DNA of 23,381 bases from Candidatus Latescibacterota bacterium (GTDB taxonomy: Bacteria; Latescibacterota; UBA2968; UBA8231): positions 1 through 23,381 of the forward strand of contig JAJDYK010000267.1 of the NCBI GenBank assembly GCA_022825185.1, written 5' to 3'. A model generated the notes under the pieces. The model was not told the DNA's origin. It did no database searches and was given only the letters and a program-made list of their open reading frames with translations. Made by a program: the position numbers and the translations under genes. How positions within the stretch are numbered: position 1 is the stretch's first letter; each line of letters starts with the position of its first letter. This document shows positions 15,537 through 23,381 of this stretch, piece by piece.

Positions 15537-15567
15537 AAAATAAGCGGGGTGAGTCCGATATCGTCAA
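15537..15567 (-). promoter_or_regulatory. Possible promoter of the E1 alpha-beta-SDR operon
   Basis: On the minus strand TTGACG (15562-15567) is followed, with a long 19-bp spacer, by TATTTT (15537-15542), 33 bp before the E1 alpha start. A promoter is needed here because the ferredoxin terminator lies just upstream. Box quality is poor. Confidence 0.28.
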
Positions 15568-15572
15568 GCGCG

Positions 15573-15610
15573 AAAAAGCCGGGAAACCCGTGGGGCGTCC
15601 CGGCTTTTTT
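15573..15610 (-). terminator. Intrinsic terminator of the ferredoxin gene (possibly bidirectional)
   Basis: GCCGGGA (15578-15584) pairs with TCCCGGC (15598-15604) around a 13-nt loop. On the minus strand the stem is followed by TTTTT (complement of 15573-15577); on the plus strand by six T (15605-15610). It lies 19 bp after the ferredoxin stop and separates that gene from the E1 operon. Confidence 0.85.
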
Positions 15611-15628
15611 GCACAAAGGGCGTGCGTC

Positions 15629-15943
15629 CTAGCTGGTTTTTTCGAATTCGCCCGCGTGTTCCTGCTTCCACTCGTTCCATTCTTCGGGATCGTCGCGCAG
15701 CTCAAAGTACTTGGTGTTGATCTCGACGAAGCGGTCTTGATCATCGGGCATGTCTTCTTCGGCGAAGATCGCCTCGACCGGGCACTCCGGCTCGCAGGCA
15801 CCGCAATCGATGCACTCGTCCGGATCGATGTAGAGCATGGGTTCGCCTTCGCCGTCGATCGGATGGATGCAATCGACCGGGCAAACCTCGACGCAGGCTT
15901 TGTCTTTGACGTCGATGCAGGTTTCGGTGATGTAGTAAGCCAT
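15629..15943 (-). CDS. fdxA: Seven-iron type ferredoxin
   Basis: A 104-residue soluble electron carrier. The cysteine pattern C9-x7-C17-x3-C21-x3-C25-P and C44-x2-C47-x2-C50-x3-C54-P, with the second position of the first motif replaced (CIDV instead of CxxC), is that of Azotobacter FdI-type ferredoxins, which carry one [3Fe-4S] and one [4Fe-4S] cluster. The surrounding residues (ACVEVCPVDCIHP, YIDPDECIDCGACEPECPVEAIF) match that family closely, as does the acidic C-terminal tail. GGAGG at 15949-15953 is 5 bp from the ATG. It has its own consensus promoter and terminator, so it is a strongly expressed single-gene unit. It could feed electrons to the neighbouring siroheme reductase; that is inferred from proximity. 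Confidence 0.94.
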   Translation of the reverse strand: MAYYITETCIDVKDKACVEVCPVDCIHPIDGEGEPMLYIDPDECIDCGACEPECPVEAIFAEEDMPDDQDRFVEINTKYFELRDDPEEWNEWKQEHAGEFEKTS

Positions 15944-15985
15944 GGGTTCCTCCGAATAAGGTGCTATTGCTTCATTGCTTCTCTG

Positions 15986-16013
15986 ATTATAGAGGCCACT
16001 TTGCCCCTGTCAA
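15986..16013 (-). promoter_or_regulatory. Consensus sigma-70 promoter of the ferredoxin gene
   Basis: On the minus strand a perfect -35 TTGACA (16008-16013) and a perfect -10 TATAAT (15986-15991) are separated by 16 bp. The expected transcript start near 15979 gives a leader of about 36 nt with a good ribosome site. The -35 overlaps the last codon region of the upstream hypothetical gene (stop at 16010). Confidence 0.85.
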
Positions 16014-16588
16014 GCGGCGAGATTGCCCAGCAAGGTCGCCGCATCAGCGTCAGTTTGACAGCGTATTCTCAGGTTGAGGCGCAGCTCGGGGGTGGGGTCG
16101 CGCTCCACGGCGTACTCGGCACCGGCGAAGAGCTGGGCGAGTACCGGGTCGAGGGCGGCCCGCAAGGTGTTTTCGCCGTCGTCGTCGTTAGTTGCATTGA
16201 GGCGATCGTTGGCTACTAGGAACACGTCGTCGCTGCGGAATTTGACTTTGCCCGCTAGGCTGGGCTCTTCTTCGAGGCGTCGGCAGGCGGTGAGCGCTGC
16301 TTTGAAGGTGCTGGCAAGCCGCTCGGTCAGGTCGCCGTCCGCGGGTTGTTTGCGCGAGTAGAGCAAGCCCAGCTCGGCGCTGTGGTTGTCGAGGCTGTAG
16401 TTGGCTTCGTGGCCGACGAGCAGGGTCAGCGGTCCTTCGTCTAGATGACTGTAGTCGGCCACGTCGATGAGGACTTCGTCTGGGGTAGTAGGGATCCAGC
16501 TATTGAAGATGCGAAAAGCCTCTTCGGCCGATAGGGACGCGGGATCTTCGAGATAGAATTTGAGGTTGATGCGCTGTAGAGATTCCAT
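16010..16588 (-). CDS. Conserved-looking hypothetical protein coupled to the nitrite/sulfite reductase gene
   Basis: A 192-residue soluble protein without signal peptide or membrane segment, beginning MESLQRINLKFYLEDPASLS. I do not recognise a domain. It is acidic and has one GHE and several Asp-rich stretches but no cysteine cluster or nucleotide motif. The ATG at 16588 lies 6 bp after the stop of the siroheme reductase, with only GAG as a weak ribosome site, so translation is probably coupled to that gene. This points to a role with the reductase, such as assembly, siroheme or electron-transfer partner, but that is context inference only. Codon use and composition resemble the neighbours, so it is a real gene. 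Confidence 0.75.
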   Translation of the reverse strand: MESLQRINLKFYLEDPASLSAEEAFRIFNSWIPTTPDEVLIDVADYSHLDEGPLTLLVGHEANYSLDNHSAELGLLYSRKQPADGDLTERLASTFKAALTACRRLEEEPSLAGKVKFRSDDVFLVANDRLNATNDDDGENTLRAALDPVLAQLFAGAEYAVERDPTPELRLNLRIRCQTDADAATLLGNLAA

Positions 16589-16594
16589 AGAGAC

Positions 16595-18838
<2,244 letters not shown>

Positions 18839-18907
18839 GCCTAAAACCGCCTCTGTGTGGTGGTCGTTCAATTAAGCCTTATAACATTAGGGATTTGCAA
18901 AAGACTG

Positions 18908-19750
18908 TCAAGATGAGTCGTCCGCTAGTTTTTTTCTCAGATAGGCGCGGATTTGCGCTCCCCATTCCGGGTCGTCGAGCGCGTAGTCGATAAAGGTCGC
19001 AAAATAGGATAGGTGGTTGCCAATATCGCAGCGTTGCTCGTCGGCGCTCAAGCGCACGGCGCACACCGGGTCACCGGCGGCGATTAGGGCGGCAATCGCG
19101 TCGGTGAGATATACCTCGCCGCTCGGAGAGGGCGCGGTGGCGCGGATGTGGGCGAAAATGGCCGGAGAAAATACGTAGCGCGCGCTAACGGCCAAGCGGC
19201 TGGAGGTTTGCGCGGGCGTTGGTTTTTCGAGGATGGCGGTCAGCTTGGAATCTGCGGCTGTGGCTTCTTCGGGCACCAAGATGCCGTAGTGGTGCATCTG
19301 TTCTGTGGGCACTTCGTATGCGCCGATGGTGCAGGCGGCGCAATGGTGCAGGTGGGAGTCGATCATCCGCTGCAACAGGGGACGACCGCTGGATGTGCGC
19401 ACGATGCTATCGCCAAAGGCTACGACGAAAGGCTCGTCGGCAGCAAAGGCTTCCCCGGCGGCGACTGCAGTACCAGTGCCGGGGGGCTGGGGTTGGTGCG
19501 CGAAGAAAAACTCGATGCCGCGCTCGCGGTAGCCCGCGCCGCTGTCGTCGAAGTGATTCTCGATCGCGCTCTTGTTGCGTCCAGTGATGAAGAGGATTTG
19601 GCGAATGCCAGCGGCCGCTAGCTCTTCGACGACGTGGTGGACGACTGGCCGACGGCCCACGGGCAGCATTTCCTTGGATAGGGATTTGGTCGTGGGCAGG
19701 AGTCGGGTGCCGAGGCCGGCGACCGGTACGATGGCTTTGGCGATATTCAT
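18908..19750 (-). CDS. galU: UTP-glucose-1-phosphate uridylyltransferase
   Basis: A 280-residue cytoplasmic enzyme making UDP-glucose for cell-envelope polysaccharides and glycolipids. The nucleotide-binding signature AGLGTRLLPTTKSLSKEMLPV (residues 11-31) starts the protein. PPGTGTAVAAGEAF, VAFGDSIV, ILEKP and PSGEVYLTDAI follow in the normal GalU order, and length is slightly below the usual 290-300. GDSIV replaces the more usual GDDLV, so the second Asp of that motif is Ser. The ATG at 19750 has only a weak GAGAG upstream. It is divergent from the Nramp-like gene and lies 69 bp before the siroheme reductase; these two are functionally unrelated. Confidence 0.93.
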   Translation of the reverse strand: MNIAKAIVPVAGLGTRLLPTTKSLSKEMLPVGRRPVVHHVVEELAAAGIRQILFITGRNKSAIENHFDDSGAGYRERGIEFFFAHQPQPPGTGTAVAAGEAFAADEPFVVAFGDSIVRTSSGRPLLQRMIDSHLHHCAACTIGAYEVPTEQMHHYGILVPEEATAADSKLTAILEKPTPAQTSSRLAVSARYVFSPAIFAHIRATAPSPSGEVYLTDAIAALIAAGDPVCAVRLSADEQRCDIGNHLSYFATFIDYALDDPEWGAQIRAYLRKKLADDSS

Positions 19751-19766
19751 GGGATGGCTCTCGCAA

Positions 19767-19797
19767 AAAATATGGTCGCGCTCCGAGTGTTTGACAA
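19767..19797 (-). promoter_or_regulatory. Possible galU promoter
   Basis: On the minus strand TTGTCA (19792-19797) and TATTTT (19767-19772) are 19 bp apart. The spacing and the poor -10 make this weak. It overlaps the -35 of the divergent promoter on the other strand. Confidence 0.25.
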
Positions 19798-19819
19798 GCA
19801 GTAGTCAGAGCGATATTGT
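19791..19819 (+). promoter_or_regulatory. Possible promoter of the Nramp-like/CinA/Smr operon
   Basis: A perfect -35 TTGACA (19791-19796), a 17-bp spacer, and a -10-like TATTGT (19814-19819, four of six matches) lie 80 bp before the Nramp-like start, in the divergent intergenic region with galU. Confidence 0.45.
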
Positions 19820-19898
19820 GAACTACTGTCGCCTAAAGACGGCAGTCCTCTGAAAGATTCTCTATGGGCGATCCACCGGCAAAAGAGGAGTTGTTCCC

Positions 19899-21314
19899 AT
19901 GAGTGAAGAGCGGCGTTATCCCGCGCTCAGCGAGGACATACAGGCGCGCGGTTTGGGGGCCATGCTGCGGATTTTTGGCCCGGGTGCCATCATCGCCTCG
20001 GTGACGATCGGCAGCGGCGAGACGGTCTTTGCCTCGCGAGGCGGGGCGGTGTTCGGCTACGCCCTGCTGTGGTGCTTTATCGGCGGCGGTTTGATGAAGT
20101 TCGTCCAAGTCTATACGGCGGCGCGCTACATGACTCTGACGGGGGAACATCCGCTCGAACGCTGGAAGTTTTTGCCTGGTCCGCAGGGTTGGGTGGTGTG
20201 GGTTATGGCGGTGCTGACCGTGCTTTGCTTTCCGCTGTGGCTGTCGGGTTTGCCCAAGATGCTCGGCGGGCTGATCGTGTGGATCTTGGGTGTTGAGGGG
20301 CTGGCGATATGGGGCGATCCCCGCGTGTGGGGCACGGCCTTTGTCGCCTTGGCCATCGCCATTACTATGATCCAGAGCTATGGCGCGCTGGAGAAATTTC
20401 AGACGGTGGTCGTAGGCGTTTTGCTGCTGTCGATTCTGACGGCTGCGGCGGCTGCGCAGCCCGACTGGTTGGCGGTGCTGATAGGTTCCATCGTGCCGAC
20501 CATGCCCGCGTACGATCCTTGGCTGATTAGCAAGTATCCAGCGGTGGCGGCGCGCTCGGCTTGGGTGGAGTTGGGCACCTATCTGGGGGCGATCGGCGGT
20601 GGCACGCAGGACTACTTCGGCTATATCGGCATGTTGCGGGAGAAGGCTTGGGGCCTGCTGGGCCGCAAGGTGGAGGCTGGCGAAGAGGGCGTGGCCATCG
20701 CAGCCGACGATGAAAATATCGCCCGGGGTAGGGGTTGGTTGCGGGGGCCATTGGTGGACTCTGGGGTGTCGTTTGCCTGCGTGGTGATTTTTACCATGGC
20801 CTTTGTGGTGCTCGGTGCAGCCGTACTCCGTCCTCAACACATCGTACCGGAGGGGATGCAGCTTTTGTCAGTGCAGGCCGATTTTCTCACGCTTCTGCAT
20901 CCGGCCTTGGTCTATCTATATCAATTGGGCGTGTTCACTGCGTTTTTTGGCACCATTATGGCCGCGTACGAGCTCTATACGCGCACCACCCACGAGTGCT
21001 TGCGGCCCATCGTCAAGCGAGTGCGCGAGGTACCCGTGGGCCGGTTTCGGCCGTGGGTGGTGGGATACTGTAGCATTGGCGGCGTAGCCATTATGTGGAT
21101 GGGCGGCAACCCGGTGTCGATCGTGACGCCAGCGGCGATTTTCGGTGGGGTTCTCACCTGCGGGCTGTGGTGCCTGTTGATGGTGTGGACTGACCATCGC
21201 TTCTTGCCAGCACCGCTGCGCATGGGGTGGCCGCTGCGAGTGCTCAACTTGGTTAGCGGCGTCTTCCTCACGGGCTGGGGCCTGCGCGGTGCTTTTGACT
21301 TCTTCGCGGGATGA
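19899..21314 (+). CDS. Nramp-like membrane transporter lacking the canonical metal motif
   Basis: A 471-residue integral membrane protein with about eleven hydrophobic segments. The first segment, FGPGAIIASVTIGSGETVFA then SRGGAVFGYALLW (residues 26-58), aligns with the start of Nramp/MntH divalent-metal transporters (GPG...IDPGN...GAxxGYxLLW). However, the metal-binding DPGN is replaced by GSGE (38-41), and where the sixth segment should show MPH the sequence is AIGGGTQDYFGYIG. It therefore belongs to an Nramp-related group that probably does not carry Mn/Fe in the normal way. AGGAG at 19886-19890 is 8 bp from the ATG. It is the first gene of a tight three-gene operon, with only 6 bp to the next start. 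Substrate is unknown. Confidence 0.75.
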   Translation: MSEERRYPALSEDIQARGLGAMLRIFGPGAIIASVTIGSGETVFASRGGAVFGYALLWCFIGGGLMKFVQVYTAARYMTLTGEHPLERWKFLPGPQGWVVWVMAVLTVLCFPLWLSGLPKMLGGLIVWILGVEGLAIWGDPRVWGTAFVALAIAITMIQSYGALEKFQTVVVGVLLLSILTAAAAAQPDWLAVLIGSIVPTMPAYDPWLISKYPAVAARSAWVELGTYLGAIGGGTQDYFGYIGMLREKAWGLLGRKVEAGEEGVAIAADDENIARGRGWLRGPLVDSGVSFACVVIFTMAFVVLGAAVLRPQHIVPEGMQLLSVQADFLTLLHPALVYLYQLGVFTAFFGTIMAAYELYTRTTHECLRPIVKRVREVPVGRFRPWVVGYCSIGGVAIMWMGGNPVSIVTPAAIFGGVLTCGLWCLLMVWTDHRFLPAPLRMGWPLRVLNLVSGVFLTGWGLRGAFDFFAG

Positions 21315-21320
21315 ACCGAT

Positions 21321-22457
21321 TTGCGCGTCTCCGACGACATCTGGACGCAGGTCGAGGCCGTATTGCACAGCGGTACCCGGCTGGCCTTGGCGACCACTGG
21401 GGGGGGTAGCGAACTCATTAGCTGGCTCTTGAATCACCCAGGGGCCTCGCGCGCGATCGTCGAAGCTCAAGTGCCCTATAGCGAGCGGGCGCTAGCGGCG
21501 TATTTGGCTTTTGTGGGGCCGCATGGGGCCAATGAGCAAACGGCGCGGGAGATGGCGGGACGGGCCTTTGTGCGGGCTGTTTCCCTTGCCGAGCCGGGGC
21601 AGGGCTGCATCGGCGTGGGCTGTAGTGCGGCCTTGGCGACGAGCAGGCTGCGGCGCGGCGCGGACCGGGGCTGTATTGCGCTGCGCTTGGAGTGCGCCTA
21701 TCGCTTGTACACCCTGCGCTTTGACAAGGGCGCAGCCGACCGTTTGGAGCAAGAGGAGGTCTTGAGCCGCTTGGCCTTGGAGGCCATAGTGGAGGGCTGC
21801 GGCGGCCCGGTGGCCGGTGCATCGCTGCCGGACTTTGCGCATCTTGCACGGCGCGAGTTGCCGTTGGAAGATCCACTGGGTTTGCTATTTGCGGGCGAGT
21901 TGGACGTCGTCGAAATGCGTTCCGATGGGGTGGTCGCGCCCGAGGTTGAGCGCGGTCAGCGTCTGTTCTTATCCGGGTCCTTCAATCCGCTGCACGAAGG
22001 GCACGAGCGGCTTGTGGCTGCGGCGGGACAGCTAAGTGGCCGGCTGCCGAGTCTGGAACTTTCCATCGAAAATGTCGATAAGCCGCCTTTGCAAAGGAGC
22101 GAGGTCGAGCGGCGCTTGGCGCAGATGCGCGGTCGCTTCCCTGTGGTGATGACGCGGTCGCCGACCTTTTTGCAGAAGGCCCGACTTTTTGGCGGTTGCC
22201 ATTTTGTGTTGGGATACGATACGGCCGTGCGGCTTTTGCAGGGCCAGTATTATGATGAAGGAGAGCGGGGTGTGGCTGCGGCCTTGGAGGAATTTGCTGC
22301 TGGGGGCTGTCGCTTTTGGGTGGCTGGCCGGGTGGCTGGGGATGCGTATCGCACCTTGGCGGATATAGATGTACCCGAAAAATACGCCGACCTTTTCGCG
22401 CTGGTGCCCTTTAGGATGGATATTAGTTCTACGGAACTTCGCGCTCGGAAGGGTTAG
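21321..22457 (+). CDS. CinA-like (NMN amidase family) / nucleotidyltransferase fusion protein
   Basis: A 378-residue soluble protein with two domains. Residues about 8-165 resemble the CinA C-terminal/PncC domain ([29 protein letters not shown], then [10 protein letters not shown]). Residues about 213-375 form a nucleotidyltransferase of the HxGH superfamily. They show [14 protein letters not shown] with HEGH at 225-228, VLGYDT (296-301), and the C-terminal ISSTELR (368-374), the pattern of NadD/NMN adenylyltransferases. PncC deamidates NMN to NaMN, and NadD-type enzymes adenylate NaMN, so the fusion may join two NAD-salvage steps; this is inference. The start is TTG at 21321: the only in-frame options lie after a TGA at 21312, which is also the upstream gene's stop. 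Ribosome site is weak, suggesting coupling. Confidence 0.75.
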   Translation: MRVSDDIWTQVEAVLHSGTRLALATTGGGSELISWLLNHPGASRAIVEAQVPYSERALAAYLAFVGPHGANEQTAREMAGRAFVRAVSLAEPGQGCIGVGCSAALATSRLRRGADRGCIALRLECAYRLYTLRFDKGAADRLEQEEVLSRLALEAIVEGCGGPVAGASLPDFAHLARRELPLEDPLGLLFAGELDVVEMRSDGVVAPEVERGQRLFLSGSFNPLHEGHERLVAAAGQLSGRLPSLELSIENVDKPPLQRSEVERRLAQMRGRFPVVMTRSPTFLQKARLFGGCHFVLGYDTAVRLLQGQYYDEGERGVAAALEEFAAGGCRFWVAGRVAGDAYRTLADIDVPEKYADLFALVPFRMDISSTELRARKG

Positions 22458-22461
22458 GACG

Positions 22462-22758
22462 ATGACCGAAAAATGGGAAGAGCCTGAAGCAGTGGAAGTG
22501 CCCATCGACGGCACGCTGGACTTGCACACTTTCCATCCGCGCGACCTCAAAGAGCTGTTGCCCGACTATTTGGATGCCTGTCGCCAGGCGGGCATTTTGC
22601 AGGTGCGCATCGTCCACGGCAAGGGCACGGGTCAGTTGCGGCGCTCGGTTCACGCCATTTTGGGCCGCTTGCCCGAAGTGGAGTCATTCCGCTTGGCTGG
22701 CGAAGGTGGCGGCGGTTGGGGGGCCACTTTGGTCTGGTTGGCACCGCTCGATGTTTGA
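22462..22758 (+). CDS. Small Smr-domain protein
   Basis: A 98-residue protein consisting of one Smr domain, as found at the C-terminus of MutS2. The diagnostic segments [19 protein letters not shown] and [16 protein letters not shown] are present. The first usually reads LDLHG, so T replaces G. Smr domains are DNA or RNA nicking nucleases or nucleic-acid binders. The start ATG 22462 lies 4 bp after the upstream stop, with GGAAGGG at 22448-22454; a longer frame beginning at 22369 overlaps the previous gene and is rejected. It is the last gene of the plus-strand operon with the Nramp-like and fusion genes. No obvious terminator follows. Confidence 0.88.
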   Translation: MTEKWEEPEAVEVPIDGTLDLHTFHPRDLKELLPDYLDACRQAGILQVRIVHGKGTGQLRRSVHAILGRLPEVESFRLAGEGGGGWGATLVWLAPLDV

Positions 22759-22808
22759 CTGTGCTAGGCCCCAGATTTTTCTTGATTTATCCGATACGTA
22801 TATATAGG

Positions 22809-22827
22809 TTGTAACAAAATTGTAACA
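22809..22827 (+). repeat. Tandem TTGTAACA repeat in the promoter region of the last gene
   Basis: TTGTAACA occurs at 22809-22816 and 22820-22827, 11 bp apart, about one helical turn. A weaker third match, ATGTAGCA, is at 22830-22837. Such phased repeats can be activator or repressor sites. The second copy overlaps the proposed -35. Confidence 0.5.
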
Positions 22828-22848
22828 ATATGTAGCAACTGTCATAAT
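22820..22848 (+). promoter_or_regulatory. Probable promoter of the last gene
   Basis: -35 TTGTAA (22820-22825), 17-bp spacer, -10 CATAAT (22843-22848, five of six matches), in an AT-rich stretch unlike the surrounding DNA. The expected leader is about 80 nt. The 176-bp gap between the Smr gene and the last gene holds nothing else I can name. Confidence 0.5.
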
Positions 22849-22934
22849 TTTAAAGGGGTTGCAGCCTCCGGTACTCTATCCAGAAGTGCGCAAGGCTGGA
22901 ATCTCGGCTGTCTATTAAGGAGCCGATCCTCACC

Positions 22935-23381
22935 ATGGCATATCGTCCCATCGGTCCCCTTTTTAAGCTGTTGCAATCGTTACAGAAGAGAGATCGTTTT
23001 TTAGTCCCCCCTTTGCCCATCCTCCTTCTGCTACTGCTATCTGTGTGCTCAACTAGCGCACAGGATGTTTTTACGGTCGGTGGCGATGAACATCCTTGGC
23101 GCGATTCTGGCACAATCCCTGGGGGCGTGATCGATTTTGTCGAGCAACTGGGAACGATCGAGGACGCCAACGGCGAAAAAGTGTTCACCGTTGGCCTAGA
23201 TTCTCTGCAAAACTGGATTATGCCGCTGCGCTTGCGCTCTGATTTCAACATTTCGCTCGGTGTTCTCGAGCGGGGAGGCTCTGTGGATGTCCCGGGGCTG
23301 GATGCCAGCCAGAAAAGTCCAGAGCAATTGGAGGGTATGCTCAATGGCGACCATCGAGTGGCTTTTGATCGCAAGTTCGTG
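22935..23381 (+). CDS. Unrecognised secreted protein, 3'-truncated by window edge
   Basis: An open frame runs from ATG 22935 to the end of the window, 149 codons without stop. The start is preceded by AAGGAG at 22917-22922, spacing 12 bp, a little long. After a basic stretch (KLLQSLQKRDRF) comes a hydrophobic run PPLPILLLLLLSV then CSTSAQD, a long-leader signal peptide, with a possible lipobox-like SVC or a conventional cut after TSA. The mature part (TVGGDEHPWRDSG, NWIMPLRLRSDFNISLGVLE) has no domain I recognise. A minus-strand frame covering the same region is rejected as a shadow. This is probably an exported, perhaps surface, protein; function unknown. Confidence 0.7.
   Translation, partial: MAYRPIGPLFKLLQSLQKRDRFLVPPLPILLLLLLSVCSTSAQDVFTVGGDEHPWRDSGTIPGGVIDFVEQLGTIEDANGEKVFTVGLDSLQNWIMPLRLRSDFNISLGVLERGGSVDVPGLDASQKSPEQLEGMLNGDHRVAFDRKFV

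Noticed and set aside
18888..18911. TTGACA (minus strand, 18906-18911) between galU and the reductase as a promoter.
   Set aside because: The only good -10, TATAAG, lies 22 bp away; at 16-17 bp the match is poor. Left uncalled.
22850..23374. Minus-strand frame of 174 codons at the window end.
   Set aside because: No signal, motif or ribosome site; the opposite strand has a good ribosome site, start and signal peptide.

Overview
The window is a GC-rich bacterial chromosome segment. By eye it suggests a Gram-negative member of a poorly cultured lineage such as the FCB group or a Latescibacterota-like phylum. This taxonomic guess is an inference. It rests on a secreted protein ending in an 'NAPNPFN...SGVYIYRL' FlgD/Por-like sorting domain, a family of leucine-rich-repeat (LRR) lipoproteins, and several TTG starts. 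Genes are dense and no tRNA, rRNA or CRISPR array was seen.

Layout. (1) 1-2661, + strand: the 3' part of uvrB, then a solitary LolD/MacB-type ABC ATPase. (2) 2782-3518, + strand: a type II toxin-antitoxin pair (Phd/YefM-like antitoxin, PIN toxin) with a strong intrinsic terminator. (3) 3546-12388, - strand: the most distinctive part. Four paralogous LRR surface proteins, three of them predicted lipoproteins, lie head to tail upstream of a VIT/von Willebrand A protein. Their LRR arrays have been expanded by 66-bp and 132-bp tandem duplication. The cluster also holds a frameshifted remnant of an AAA-type ATPase and a stray copy of the VIT gene leader. (4) 12456-12608: a 153-bp MITE-like element with 19-bp terminal inverted repeats and a 4-bp target duplication, inserted exactly at the stop codon of the next gene. 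(5) 12607-15503, - strand: an SDR oxidoreductase and the E1 beta and alpha subunits of a 2-oxoacid (pyruvate or acetoin) dehydrogenase. (6) 15573-16013, - strand: a 7Fe-type ferredoxin with its own consensus sigma-70 promoter and its own terminator. (7) 16010-19750, - strand: a conserved hypothetical, a siroheme nitrite/sulfite reductase with a C-terminal extension, and galU. (8) 19899-22758, + strand: an Nramp-like transporter lacking the metal motif, a CinA-like/nucleotidyltransferase fusion, and a small Smr-domain protein, packed as an operon. (9) 22935-end, + strand: the start of an unrecognised secreted protein.

How the genes fit together: the ferredoxin is a plausible electron donor to the adjacent nitrite/sulfite reductase, although it has its own promoter. 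E1 alpha and beta overlap and are followed closely by the SDR gene, consistent with one transcript; E2 and E3 are not in the window. The LRR/vWA genes look like a lineage-specific set of cell-surface binding proteins. Their partners and function cannot be read from the sequence. The best candidates for something undescribed are this LRR lipoprotein family, with its conserved CxxC segment and cassette structure, and the CinA-nucleotidyltransferase fusion next to a non-canonical Nramp protein.
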